Shown: positions 45,668 to 56,531 of the stretch, one piece after another
Layout of the letters: every line of letters begins with the position of its first letter
Position numbering within the stretch: the stretch's first letter is position 1
NCBI GenBank assembly: GCA_011800155.1
Contig: CM022368.1
Location: 3,906,001 to 3,970,000, forward strand
DNA length: 64,000 nucleotides
Source: Flammulina velutipes
Taxonomy: Eukaryota > Basidiomycota > Agaricomycetes > Agaricales > Physalacriaceae
Reading direction: 5' to 3'
The notes under the pieces: generated by a model
What the model was told of the DNA's origin: nothing
Seen by the model: only the letters and a program-made list of their open reading frames with translations
The model's database searches: none
Translations under genes and position numbers: made by a program

Positions 45668-47003
45668 GGTTTCTTCAATATGATTGGATATAGGAAATGG
45701 ATTAGAACATGCACGTTCAGCAACGATAGGTATATATGAGTACAAATCATCTCGAATATGAACAGTTTCCTTGTTTGCGGTGTTAGTCGACTCTCGAGCA
45801 ATTTGAAGGATCGCCGTCGGCGCTCGGAAGTAAATTGACGGATCAGTGAGATAAGATTGAGATATTTTTACTCCTCCGTGTCGTCAATACGGTGTAAACT
45901 GGCTCAGACTGGATAACATCGCGTATCAGTCATTCTAGGAGACAGAGATGACGGATAATCATTCTCTTACATCGTGTTTACCGTTAAGCTTCCTCTATAC
46001 TTCTCTCCGATAATCGATCTGGCTTAGTATCATACACCGAGTATCTTGGCAATTGGTGGTATCGCGATGATGTGTTTCGCTGCTTGCTAGTGTTGGTCGA
46101 TGTTATTTCCGTGATACAGCGGCGGCTTCTTCAATACATTCAGAGCTACATGCGTATAGATTTTACCAGATACAGCTAGTGTCGGACGTCGAATTGGATA
46201 CTTCTAATGGGAAATACATTTATTTGCTTGCTTCTGTTGTTCGATGTTATTTTCATGATACGCGGGCGTCCTTCTGCAATACAGTTCACTCTTTGCCGGC
46301 CTATACTCTTGCCCCGTGTGTTTTACTTGATACGGCTAGAATATAGTTTGATATCTATTGCAAACTGTTCTATTCTTCTTCTAGGGCCCACCAATCGACC
46401 TCAGTTAACAAATACACCCCAGATTTTTCATGCAATTTCAATAGCCCGGCTCCTAGAATTGCGCCCTTGTAGACTTTCCCAGTGAACGTCGAGGCCACTT
46501 GACGTTGCGCGTTACTTGCGCGCCGGTATCAGCACTGCCGATTCGTAATGCATCATCAGACACAATATATAACAGCTGCTCACTCCTCTGATGTTTGTTT
46601 CAACGCTGATGACATCGACATGGCTGGCATGAGGCTGATTGAACACTGCCGGCTGCTCGTTTGCTCGTCGCTGTCAACCTGATGGCGAACAACGCGAGGA
46701 CATCGTGAGGACGGTGGATTGACCACCGCTTTGATCTATCCACATCCACTCAAGTCTCAAACAAATACACATTGTGTGGCGTAACATAAGTAGAAGAATC
46801 GATACTAGTATAAAAATTTGATAAACTAGTACTTAGTGTAATAACATGAGTTACAGCGCGACAAGCAGTTAAAGGAGGATAGCATTGGATAGCATATAGA
46901 GCTAGATGAGCATAACAGCGGACATATGATGGCGGCAATCTAGTAGATGCGCGCATTAGCAAACGATCTGCTGACAAATAACACATACAGTGCCCTGGAC
47001 GGA
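45668..47003. other. Gene-poor stretch with an imperfect tandem duplication
   Basis: About 1.3 kb with only short frames. It includes the diverged repeat pair described at 46081-46340. The rest is AT-rich without recognisable genes or RNA. Confidence 0.45.
46081..46340. repeat. Diverged tandem repeat, two copies about 145 bp apart
   Basis: Copy 1 begins near 46081 (TGCTTGCTAGTGTTGGTCGA…) and copy 2 near 46224 (TGCTTGCTTCTGTTGTTCGA…). Both go on with ATGTTATTT..TGATAC..GCGG..TTCT.CAATACA and end with TTAC..GATAC.GCTAG. Identity is high over the first 50-60 bases and then patchy. Confidence 0.55.
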
Positions 47004-47321
47004 TCAGCGCGATGTCCCCGAGCTTCCGTTCCGATTATTACGAGGTCTGAGGGGGACGATAACCAGAGGCGCACTGTCTAGTACATCTGGGAGCGGGGAG
47101 TATGTCAATTAAAAGTATCATGAATAGTTCAACGACATACCTCGTGGCAAGGGATCGCCTATCGGTGCAGTAGAGAAAAGCAAGGACATCGATGGCGGTC
47201 CTTTGTTGTGTTCCTCGGTGCTACTTCTCGCGTTCATCAACGGACGCTGCTCCTTGTGTATATGGACAGAGAGTTTAATCTCGAACTCTTCGACAAGCTT
47301 TGTGGCAGTGGGCTCTGGCAT
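47004..47321 (-). CDS. Small hypothetical protein
   Basis: ATG 47321 (MPEPTATKLVEEFEIKLSVH…) and one 65-nt intron (47086-47150, GTATGT…CCCAG) join …PIGDPLPR to DVLDSAPLVIVPLRPRNN. Product about 84 aa, ending SSGTSR. The clean splice borders and start context (CCACAATG) favour a real gene, but no domain is recognised. Short and without other support, so moderate confidence. Confidence 0.5.
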
Positions 47322-47534
47322 TGTGGATGATTGTGGCCAACGAGGTCGAAGGTTGGGGGGGAGGATGAAAGTCAGTCCAGCAAGACCCTAGTTAAATACG
47401 GGTCGAGCTTCGGTGACGAACGCTCGCGCTTGAGTGACATTCCAAAATAGAAAAAGAACATAGGCCTTGCGACCTGGAAAACCTGTGAACAATGTCACAG
47501 AATTGACGGTTTTGGACCTTCCGGACTCATCGAT

Positions 47535-48294
47535 CTAATCGGCCAGACCTAAATCTACGAAGCCGGGTATAGATGTCCTCATGTGGGCATTGGTATAGCT
47601 GTAGGTTCCTGAGCGGTAATTGACAATGTATTCTTCTGTGACTGTGTAACCCTCAACCTTGCAGCCTGTGACGTCGCTTAGCGCTTCATGGAATCTGCTC
47701 AAGAGGTCTGGTACTGATGTGCCCCATTCGGGGTCGCCTTGAGGTATCACACATGTTGCCGTCATGTACACGTATCAAGGCATCTCGATAGGATCGGAGA
47801 ACAAAGCAAGCAGTATGGTTGAATTGTACCAACGAAAGTCTCCACAACGTCCAGTGTAAGCGTGGGAACTCCGAGCATCGTCATTGAAGTCGTTCGGAAT
47901 GGGACAGGTTTTCCGGTTGTGATGATGGAGCTCAATACTACTTGTGCTAAAGCCAAGAGAGTTTTGACTTGGTCACACCGATTTGTTCTGGAGGAAGTAA
48001 GTTTGTATATTGTCAGTTAAATACCTTTAAATCCTTAGATACCTTACCTGCAGAAAGACGCGAGCGCCGGCCGGTGTTTTTATTCGGAGTTGATCTAAGT
48101 GAACGTTGCTGTTTTCCCTGAGATCTATTTTGTATGTATGTTCCTTTCGCGGAGGACAATAGTGGCTGTAGTCCAGATGACCGGGCACTGTTATCCGTAT
48201 ATATCAACATACGGTTGTCTCGAGGTGCTTGGTGGAGCGACACCAACAGCCTAAATGCGACGGGGCTCTCAGCATTGTCTGTATCTCGTTGCAA
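47535..48294 (-). CDS. Hypothetical protein, three-exon model
   Basis: Best model: exon 1 from ATG 48294 (MQRDTDNAESPVAFRLLVSL…) to …GRRSRLSA, an intron from GTAAGG to CTTTAG, then AQVVLSSIITTGKPVPFRTT…LDVVETFV. A second intron (GTACAA…CTCAAG) leads to GDPEWGTSVPDLLSRFHEAL, SDVTGCKVEGYTVTEEYIVN and the end …SIPGFVDLGLAD. Both joins keep one frame, which is the main support. The final exon looks like a small alpha/beta domain. No family recognised; the first exon may be non-coding in part. Confidence 0.45.
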
Positions 48295-49052
48295 GACGTT
48301 CAGTGGGAAGAATCATCATCTTCGACAAGTCGCATGCAACCCTTCTAGTAATTGTAGGGTAGTGTTGAATGATGATATTACAATGGTATACGCTCAACAT
48401 TAAGGTTTAGACTCCTATGCATGGGTGCGTGAGCTTGCCGTGATGCTACATGTTGCAACATGCATGCGCAGTGCGGACGCCGTGACTGCTTCTGATGACT
48501 CACATCGAGGCATGCTATAGGGAAATCATTCCCGATGGAATGGGTTCATGGCTGTATCGCAATCTACGCAGTCGGATCTACGCAAGTGTTATGTGTTACG
48601 CGATTAAGTATCGATGTCTAGTCTAACGCCGTCTCAGAGCGCTTTTGAATATATTCAAGATGTATCTCTAGAGCACATCAGGAAATCCAGGCAGCATGAA
48701 GCATTTCAGGCGGTTATAATCACTTGCTTTGGGCTGCCTTGAGCGTGGGAGAGTGCCCTGGTAGATTGAGATGATACGGACTCGGTCGATCATATCTCCG
48801 TGCACAGATCATGTAACGTCCAACGAGGGAAGCGGGGCCCATAAGAGCGGTGTATGACGATACTTGGAATCCTGAGCTGGTAACATCTAAGCGCCACATT
48901 GGCCTTCACGCGCAAACAACTAACAACAAAATTCGTTCGACGTAAATGGAGCAAAAAGAGAGAAAAATACAGGTGAAGGAGCGTGTATAGTACATCCAGA
49001 AATCCTAATTAGAAAGCGTGTACTTATCGGAATCATAACATGTATCATAAAC
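48295..49052. other. Intergenic stretch, no gene seen
   Basis: About 750 bp between two minus-strand genes. No long frames, no repeats seen. Confidence 0.45.
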
Positions 49053-50462
49053 TTAGAAGGTGAATCCTTCTCGAGGTTCTGGTGTCTCTCCATATGCAGC
49101 TCTACGTGTGAAATCAGAGCTCAGCATGAACCATCCATTGGATGGCGCGTCACTTGTGGTTGGCGATCCCGGCATCGATTCCATACCGAAACTCGAATCT
49201 GAGCCAAAATCAGAGAACAAGTCATCGTCAGACGCGGTCCTGGAAAACGAGCGTTGGGAAAATGACGAGGAGAAGTCGAGAGTCGGGAGGACGAGAGAAC
49301 TCGCAGGCTCGGAAAAGACTTGGTTATGCTCTGAAGAAATGTCCGAAAGAGCAAGCTCGTCCTCTTCCTCTTCTTTTTCGGGGGCTAGGTTTGTCTCCTC
49401 GAGAACGCACCAACCGGTACCACTCTCTCCAATGACGCTCCTAACCTCAGCCTTCGTCCACCCTTCGAATTCGACCTTGAGTATTGTGCAGACGCCCTCG
49501 GCGGAGGCTTGTGTACCATATGCGGAGCACTTGACCCCGCGATCCCAAACATTCGCATCGTCTAGACGCGAAAAGAGAGCGGAAACGCGGAGTGCATGTA
49601 ATTCGTGACCGTTGTGCAAGGACGCGAGCGTTGGGAGAGGGAGGAGAGATTCGTGTGGAGATGTATCAAGAGGGAGAGGCATACGCTGCGTGGGGGTGGG
49701 GGCAAGAGGGATAAGGAGAGCAGTGGTGACTGGCTTCATGGCAGGCGCAGAGAAGTATTTGTTCATCTCTGAGACCTCGGGCTCCTTAGCCTCGACTGGC
49801 TTGGGAGCAGTGAAGATCTTGTTTTCCTTCATACCGCGATAAACATTCTTCTGCTGTTTCTTGTCCTGCCTCAGAGCCTTCTGCATATTCGCGCGCTCCT
49901 TCTGCAGATGCAGATCCCAGTCGGCCTCGACGAACGCACGACCCGCGATGGGGACGTTCTGTACGAAGTTCTCGAAGAGGACACGGCCAGAGGAAAAGTT
50001 CCTGGCCGTCCCCAATCCTACTTGGGTCATGCCACGGGGAACAATGGGTCCCCGAGGAATGTACTGCGCCACTTGGAGCGGCCTAGAAAGCGCATGGCGG
50101 TAAGTCTGGCCTAAGCGTTGCTGGATGGAGGGTACGCGAAGAAACTGAGCGCCAGTGTGAGCAGACCGAGCTGTGGCGGGGATATGTGAGCCCAAACCAG
50201 GCGCAGTGAGGTTCAAGAATGCGCGCGAGAGTAATTGTCTGGCTTGGAGCAAGACCCGTTTAGCTGCGGCTCCGCCTGGCGACGAGGGGTTGAATGCTGG
50301 AATGTGTATGTTGCGAGTACTAGAGGGAATATTGCGGGCTTTGGCCCGCGCTCCATGAGATGCGGCCTGCATCTTCTTGCAGCAGCTGGAGACAGAGTGC
50401 AAGTTGTGATGATGAAGGTTCAGAGCAAGCGATATCTCAGTCTCAGTCTGCACCGCCACCAA
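49053..50462 (-). CDS. Conserved hypothetical protein, possibly mitochondrial
   Basis: A 469-codon frame without introns. Translation may really begin at MQAASHGARAKARN (about codon 31), giving an Arg/Ser/Ala-rich, acid-free N-terminus of the kind seen in mitochondrial presequences. Landmarks: RNFSSGRVLFENFVQNVPIA followed by EADWDLHLQKERANMQKALR (amphipathic helix). Next comes a central domain with LHALRVSALFSRLDD…WDRGVKCSAYGTQ and GWTKAEVRSVIGESGTGWCV. The C-terminus is Ser/Asp/Glu-rich and ends FTRRAAYGETPEPREGFTF. No named domain is recognised. Confidence 0.75.
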   Translation of the reverse strand: MVAVQTETEISLALNLHHHNLHSVSSCCKKMQAASHGARAKARNIPSSTRNIHIPAFNPSSPGGAAAKRVLLQARQLLSRAFLNLTAPGLGSHIPATARSAHTGAQFLRVPSIQQRLGQTYRHALSRPLQVAQYIPRGPIVPRGMTQVGLGTARNFSSGRVLFENFVQNVPIAGRAFVEADWDLHLQKERANMQKALRQDKKQQKNVYRGMKENKIFTAPKPVEAKEPEVSEMNKYFSAPAMKPVTTALLIPLAPTPTQRMPLPLDTSPHESLLPLPTLASLHNGHELHALRVSALFSRLDDANVWDRGVKCSAYGTQASAEGVCTILKVEFEGWTKAEVRSVIGESGTGWCVLEETNLAPEKEEEEDELALSDISSEHNQVFSEPASSLVLPTLDFSSSFSQRSFSRTASDDDLFSDFGSDSSFGMESMPGSPTTSDAPSNGWFMLSSDFTRRAAYGETPEPREGFTF

Positions 50463-50837
50463 TGCCGATCATGACGCACGATGCCGTTTGTGACACATCA
50501 ATATCTCGTCAATCATCAACCTACGCCACATACGAAATACATGGCAAAAGTACTAATTTGCAGAATAATACGATACATACAACACCCAGCAGTCGGATTA
50601 CAGAATTTGAGCTGCCAAGGACTCAGGCATCATCCTACAGATGGTCAACTCAACACAGACAAGAGACGATCCGAAGAACACACCTAGGCGGATAGTAATA
50701 GCTCTTGTTGCAAATCTTGTCACATCGACGAACTTGAATCCAACGCTTCTACCTCTCTCCCCTTTCGCCGCCAACCCGCCACCCGCCCCGTCCGACGTGC
50801 CATCTGTAGACGGGGCTCCTGAGAGCCTACAAAACCG
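50463..50837. other. Intergenic stretch
   Basis: Promoter of the gene at 49053-50462 and 3' flank of eRF1. Only short plus-strand frames; nothing recognised. Confidence 0.4.
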
Positions 50838-52402
50838 TCAGAAGTCCTCGTCGTCGGAGTAGAACTCGTCCTCTTCCTCCTCGTCGATCGATGTCAAGTT
50901 ACTAAAATCGACCTTATAGCGGAGGAGACCACCGATGCCACCGAAACCCTTGACGAACTGAGCTCCTTCCTGAGAGCGATTGGTGATGAACTCGAGGTTT
51001 GCGCCGAACTCCTTATATTTCTCAGCGAACCACTCGAGCAGAGCCTGTGGGTCATCGGTTTTCTCCATCTCGAGGCCGGTAGATTTGTCCATGAACTTTT
51101 CCCGATCCTTCTCTTGCTCCTTGCTTGCGTAAACAGTGATTTCCTCTGGAAAATTCGTCAATTTCGAGTAGGTGGCCAAAGCGTGTAATTCTCACCTCCG
51201 GCAGCATTGCGAAGAGTATATCTTGTGATATCGAGATTCTCCCAAACGATGAGAGTCTCGACGGCACCAAGCTCGAGAGCTTTTAGGGTATCTTCGATAC
51301 CGAAGCAGTACTTGCCAGTATCCTGACTAATCTCGTCGAAGTACTTCTGGATAAGACGCTTCTCTTGCACGAACTTGACGTTCGCTAATGATTCGGCAGC
51401 TAGTTCAATAGCCTGCGATACCGATGAGAAAGCGCGTGATAGGATGAAGAAACGGCATTACCTGGTTGAACCCGTTTTCTCCTCCGTAACTGACATCAAC
51501 CACTTTGATGACCTTGGCAACGAGACGCAAATCAAACATGTCACTCTGGGAAAGCTCGGTCTTAAAGTCGGCACTGCCAGCAAGTACGAGACCAGTGACG
51601 TTGACTTTGTCGTTGGTGATAAAGTGCTGAACAGCGTGCTCGGCAACCTTGCGCACGTAGTTGTGGCGCTTCTCGTCACGTAGACGAGAGAAACGTAGAG
51701 CAGATTGTCCACCACGACCGTGCTTTTTGGGAAGGTCGACAGTGAATTTATGGATGATCTCGCGAGTATTCCCGGCGAGTGTGCCAAAGAGGGTACCGTT
51801 ACCGTCCATAACGATGAAGCCAAAGCGAGAGTCTGATTCAAGGAGTTCTGAGAGGGCTTCGGTGTGGAACTTGTTGTCACAGAGATAGAGGGAGCTAGTA
51901 CGATGATGAGTACGACGTCAGGGAGATACGTGCATTTACATACGTGTTAATGGGTTTGTGAGGCTCAAAGTCAAAAGAAACCTTCTTTTCCTTGCCTTCG
52001 TCGGTGAGAATGGTACCAACGAAGAGCACAAGACCATTGGGAGGGACTCGGTTGTATAGCTTCAGCCTCTGTTGGGTACTGGTGATTGCAGCAAGCACGG
52101 ATAGACGATTGACTCTGGATTTGATGTTGGATGCCGTCCCGTATTCCTGCGTTAACATGGCCGACGCTCGCGATATTTGATCCTAGAAGAATCGTCATGA
52201 AATGGGGAGATCAGGATGGGGGGTGGCTGCTAACCTTCGGAGGTAAGATCAGACTAATCATAGACGTCCCGGCGCTGTAAAACGGTCAAGATCAAGCCCA
52301 TCGACGAGGCATGGCGGCGTACCCTCGCGCAGAATCAAGACTCTTGATGAGTTTCTTCACTTTCCACATCTGAATATTTTGCTCTGCTGCATCTTGACTC
52401 AT
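50838..52402 (-). CDS. SUP45: Eukaryotic peptide chain release factor 1 (eRF1)
   Basis: Recognises all three stop codons in the ribosomal A site and triggers peptide release. ATG 52402 ([20 protein letters not shown]) joins across two short introns to [20 protein letters not shown] and [20 protein letters not shown]. The decoding motif TASNIKS, the YLCDNKF (YxCxxxF) motif and the catalytic [12 protein letters not shown] loop are all intact. Later exons give [20 protein letters not shown] and [14 protein letters not shown] sequence ([16 protein letters not shown]). The C-terminus is acidic ([15 protein letters not shown]), as needed for eRF3 binding. Length about 437 aa, standard. Divergent from the Rpp20 gene with 171 bp between starts. 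Confidence 0.96.
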
Positions 52403-52573
52403 GGTGGACAGAGACTGCCTTGTAGTCGAGGACGATTACAGAGAAAAGCAGATCTGAGTGGTTGTTTTGAAGGAAAAGCCTGGGCAGGCGGTGGTGGTAA
52501 GAAGAAAAGATGAAGCCACCCAAAATTTCTACCACGTGGCACGGCACTCCCTTTACTCCCGACAACGTCAGAC

Positions 52574-53294
52574 ATGGCTACCAAAAGGAAAAATGAATCT
52601 GATCCAATGGCGAACAGAGGAAAGCGAGTCAGGCTTTCGACAGCGGCGCCGACCTCGTCATCGAACCGCGATGGCGACGAAGCTCAGACAACGACGACGA
52701 CGACTCAACAACCGACCGAGTCCATGAAAACCAAGTCAAAGCGGAAGCGCATAGTCAAATTGGCTCCTGCACGACCATTTCCGACGGTTCCGAGGTCGGT
52801 GTCGGCTACAGGACCCCGCTCAGCACACAAGGAGGGCAAGAATCTCATCTGCATCACGCGCAAGACATCATTAGGCGCGTATATGCGTCGATGTAAGGAT
52901 GTACTTCTCAAAGACGGGTGAGCATCAGCCTCCAATATCATCTACGAAATCTGACGCGCAAGGTAGCTATACAAGCCTGCATCTGAGCGCAATGGGTGCA
53001 GCTATCCCGCAGCTTATGAGACTAGCATTAGCCCTTCCGCCAATCCTTCCCTTTGACACCAACGCCATCCGTATCGAGTACACCACAGATACAGTCCAAG
53101 TTCACGACGAAGTCATTCCCGATGATGACGAAGAGGATATCAGCTACCAGACGCGTGGAAAGTCACAGCTCATGGTCGTTTTCACTGTGCCCGACGTCGT
53201 GGGCAAAGGGAAGGCGACCAATGCGCGTGCCGCAAAGAAAGGAGACGCGCCTCCCGTGGATAGAGACGTAGATGAGCCCATGGAGGCAATTTAA
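52574..53294 (+). CDS. POP7: RNase P/MRP subunit Rpp20/Pop7 (Alba-like)
   Basis: Protein subunit of nuclear RNase P and RNase MRP, which process tRNA and rRNA precursors. ATG 52574 (MATKRKNESDPMANRGKRVR) starts a basic, low-complexity leader of about 85 residues. The Alba-fold core is KNLICITRKTSLGAYMRRCK…DG joined across a roughly 50-nt intron (GTGAGC…GGTAG) to YTSLHLSAMGAAIPQLMRLA, followed by IRIEYTTDTVQVHDEVIPDD. The C-terminal tail is charged. These segments match the Rpp20 arrangement (nucleic-acid-binding beta1, helix with GxAI-type motif). Total about 220 aa, longer than human Rpp20 because of the leader. Confidence 0.85.
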
Positions 53295-53952
53295 GGTATA
53301 TCCGACTTCTCTTGATACGCGCGATAATAACAAGGAGCCGACAGAATCTCGCTCCCAATCACTTCCCAGTGCGCAGATACAGCACGAATGTTGAACGGAG
53401 AATACGTCAAGAAATACCAAGAGTTGGAAGACGTACACGAGGGTAGCGTTGCATATCTCATACCACGCTGTAAGTATCTCGGAATGATACCTAGCGGTTC
53501 GCACACTCCACGAGGTCCAATCATTTCCGCTTCCAATGCGTGCGCAAAGTTCAAACACCGTGTATCTGTCTTGCATTTTCTCGAGGAGTGATGCGGTGTC
53601 CTCTCAATCTCAAGTATGTATGCATATCTCTTTCAACCCCGCATTCTGATTTACCTCCAGGACATCAGTGTTGCGTTAAATTCGTCAAGCACCAGATCGT
53701 GGATTAACAGGATGCTCACGAAGCGTATCAAGCGCCCAGGAACAACTTGAGGACAGGCGCTTGCTGACTGGCTTCGAAATCCCAATGAGACGAGACAAAA
53801 TCCCCCCGTTGTAGGAGACCCAATAACTGTATTTGGCTTCCTTTATCGTTGTGCGTTTCTTTACTCGCCTTAACCTTATAGAGAACCAAAGACCGCACAT
53901 CGACTTCGATGGCGTCGATACTTAAATACCGCCTACGTCCTCGAGCATTCCC
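53295..53952. other. Unresolved stretch, overlapping short frames
   Basis: A plus-strand frame at 53388-53591 (MLNGEYVKKYQELEDVHEGS…) and minus-strand frames of 87 and 137 codons overlap. None has a clear domain or a splice partner. May be 3' UTR plus promoter of the gene starting at 53953. Confidence 0.35.
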
Positions 53953-54469
53953 ATGCCTCCTTCCGCCATGTCTACGACTTCTACCAATACGTCAACCATC
54001 ATCCAACGCTTCCGAGCCCTCGCATTGTCTGAAGGACTCACGAAAAAGAGTGCAGCCTACAAGGATCGCCGAAGGCTTTTCATCCATTCCGAAGTTCAAA
54101 CCGGATTCAAAGCCTCGTTTGGTTCAAACACCAGTTCTCTACAGTCCTGGCGTGACATCTGTACGACGGTCGGCGTGGAAGGCGCTACATCGTTGACAAG
54201 TATACGACAGTGCAAAGAGGTAAGGTCTCGCCCTTTGTATGAAAGCTTTCGTCTGATCGTGGCGTTTTCAGGCTCTGAAAGGTCGCTATGTCAATCTGGT
54301 TGACTTGGTCGATGCGAGGTCGTCTGGAAAGCGCATGCAGCAGGGTGTGTTCCTCACCGGGAAAGCGCTATCGAAGTACATCAAGAGGACGGGCAAGATG
54401 TTTCCCAAGGAGCAAGCGAAGAAGAATCCTCTCTTGCGTCAATTCTTGATTTGCTTATCCATGGCTTAG
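53953..54469 (+). CDS. Small conserved fungal protein of unknown function
   Basis: ATG 53953 (MPPSAMSTTSTNTSTIIQRF…), one 52-nt intron at 54220-54271 (GTAAGG…TTTCAG). Product about 154 aa: FRALALSEGLTKKSAAYKDR, VQTGFKASFGSNTSSLQSWR, DICTTVGVEGATSLTSIRQC, KE/ALKGRYVNLVDLVDARSS, LTGKALSKYIKRTGKMFPKE and a hydrophobic end. The ordered blocks F…FG…SLQSW…C..VGV…SI.QCK..L…VNLVDLVDAR resemble a small uncharacterised protein found across fungi. All-helical by appearance, no catalytic motif, no signal peptide. Confidence 0.75.
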
Positions 54470-54973
54470 CCTTTGAAAGGTAAGTCCTAATCGCCTCTTT
54501 GAGTTTGTACATTGCTTATTCTTTTTGTTCTTGTCTAGAGACTTGGACCGAGATGACGCCACAGTCTATGGGCACTTTGTACGCTGTTATCGTCCACCGT
54601 CGGTATACAGACTGTCGTGTTTCTTTCAATTGCAAAACAATGTGATCGTGGGCGTTTCGACATGCCTTGAATCTTGCTTTGTTGGTTGGCCTTCAGTTCT
54701 CGACACAACCTTATCCACAGCGCACGATCTAGGGTAATCGTTCTTTCTTTCAAGGTGCTCATTCGTGTCATAGAGACCGTCGACTAAGAGCCGTAATGCA
54801 CAACAGACCATCGGTGGCCTTGCGTCATGGTCAAAGGACTCGTCAAAGGGCATCTATTTACTCAAGAGGAGTGTCACCGAAACCATGCGCCTGTCAATAG
54901 GTATATAATGCTCTAGTATCCATGGAGTCTGCTTTGCCATTACCCCAAATCGTCCACAACGCTCACAATCACT
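54470..54973. other. Intergenic stretch, nothing firm
   Basis: Short frames on both strands, none convincing. Confidence 0.4.
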
Positions 54974-55310
54974 ATGGCTCGAATTAAATATAGGCATGAC
55001 AACTCAAGGGTAAGTTTCCCATAGGTTCCTGTGGCCTTGTACTTGCTCAGCCATTTGGATTCAGGTCTTACCGTGCCATCTTTGTGACAAATATGTTACT
55101 ATACGAAACTACAATAGTCACCGATGTTTGGACCCCCCTGACAGGTCACACAAGGCCAAGAGAAACTCGGCTCTTGGATATCCGTATGCACAAACCATTC
55201 TACACGAGTCGCATAGACTAAAGTCTCTGATTCCTGTACTAGGCTCGCCGGTTTGCTGTACTGCAGATATCCAAGATGTACCTACCGGACCCAAGACTTA
55301 CCGGCCTTGA
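54974..55310 (+). CDS. C2HC zinc-finger microprotein
   Basis: A gene recognised only after splicing. Exon 1 from ATG 54974 encodes MARIKYRHDNSR; a GTAAGT…TTCAG intron follows; exon 2 encodes VLPCHLCDKYVTIRNYNSHR-C and continues DPPDRSHKAKRNS to …TGPKTYRP, stop 55308-55310. Product about 93 aa. The CxxC-x12-HxC spacing is that of a single classical-type zinc finger with Cys in the last position. It may bind nucleic acid or another protein; the family is not recognised. Confidence 0.55.
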
Positions 55311-55823
55311 AAAGGCACCGCAAGCGGCAACACAACGAGAAGCCAGGCATCGGACAGGCCTCGAGCAGATTCTCTACTGCTAGACGCAATGATTGATCAG
55401 ACAGCGTTCCTCTCCGATTTCTCGTTTCTTTACTGTTCCTATTCTTATTTATACATCTTTGAGTTGATATTTCAACATACATACCTTTATGAAGACCAAT
55501 ACACTTATATGATTACACCCATCTCTAAACTCTCTTCCATCGGAGGAGGTCTGATCTTCGTATACGTCCTGGTTTGAGACTACTTACAGTATACTTGTAT
55601 GGAAGCGTACCTTTGATTATTTGACTAGGCTTCCGGAGAGATCGCTCACTTTTCAGTGAGCACAGATTGTCTTCTCTCATTTCTCAGGCGACATTGCCTG
55701 TGTGCAGACTCGGGTGTACAGTGAAGTGGCGTTTATCCTGGTGTCACGCGTATATCACATGACACAATTCGACAAACAAATGTCGAGAAATTCCTTTCGT
55801 TCCTCACTATAACTCTGATCGCG
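55311..55823. other. Intergenic region upstream of the tandem paralogues
   Basis: AT-rich, with short frames only. Its 3' part holds the conserved promoter block at 55744-55767. Confidence 0.45.
55744..55767 (+). promoter_or_regulatory. Conserved 24-nt promoter block, copy 1
   Basis: Identical to 56465-56488. It begins TCACGCGTATATCACATGAC and contains ACGCGT (an MluI-box-like motif bound by MBF-type regulators in other fungi) and CACATGAC. Located 57 bp before the start of the first paralogue. Confidence 0.6.
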
Positions 55824-56367
55824 ATGTTTGCTTCGACTTCAACAACGATATCTACGCAAACTCCTGTCCCGTATATATGGGGTATAGGACTCACTCCTCA
55901 TCAGCTCGAGATCCTTGCTCGTAAGGTGGTCCCCGAGGAGCGCCTCCGTGACGCCCGTTACAACTTCCATACCGCGCTGGTAGATGAGATGGATTACCTG
56001 AACAACCACCAAACCTTCTTGCGCTACGATCGTGAACCAGAAGATCCCCTGTACATCTGGGTGCATCTCGTCGTGCCATCCTGGGATGGAGATGTCCCCA
56101 AAATCGATGTTCCAAACGAAGTTGTCAGCGCTCAGTTTGGTCGATACGGTATCGGGTCGGAATTTGGGAAAGTTCAGAAATTGTACGCCAAATGGCCCAG
56201 ACTCATTTCCAGTGAGTTCGTCGCCAACCGGAGCACTAGTACGCGCTAACACTTGACTGATAGAGCCAATGTGGTTTCATGAAGAGTACATGAAGGGCAT
56301 AAAACACACCCAGGAACGCATGGCTAAAGTGAGGGCCTCAGCCTCCCGTTCTGCTGCTCCAGCATGA
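55824..56367 (+). CDS. Hypothetical protein, tandem paralogue 1
   Basis: Exon 1 55824-56211 and exon 2 56264-56367, intron 52 nt (GTGAGT…TGATAG). About 163 aa: MFASTSTTISTQTPVPYIWG, IGLTPHQLEILARKVVPEER, LVDEMDYLNNHQTFLRYDRE, DPLYIWVHLVVPSWDGDVPK and after splicing KPMWFHEEYMKGIKHTQERM ending SRSAAPA. About 75-80% identical to the next gene by eye, including the intron position. No domain recognised; compact alpha/beta character, no signal peptide. Confidence 0.78.
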
Positions 56368-56464
56368 ATTGCATGTAAAGAAGTGAAGTGCCATGCAGCT
56401 TGGAACTTCGATGGAAGGACCAGGAACTGGCAGGAAGTGGCGTTTTTTCCTGGCTCATCGACTA

Positions 56465-56488
56465 TCACGCGTATATCACATGACACAA
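56465..56488 (+). promoter_or_regulatory. Conserved 24-nt promoter block, copy 2
   Basis: Same 24 bases as 55744-55767, here 44 bp before the start of the second paralogue; the surrounding sequence has diverged. Confidence 0.6.
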
Positions 56489-56531
56489 ACCAACAAACGA
56501 ACGTCGATTTGTTTCTCTAATTCTGACCGCC

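Noticed and set aside
49060..49608. 182-codon plus-strand frame
   Set aside because: Antisense shadow of the Ser/Asp/Glu-rich tail of the gene at 49053-50462.
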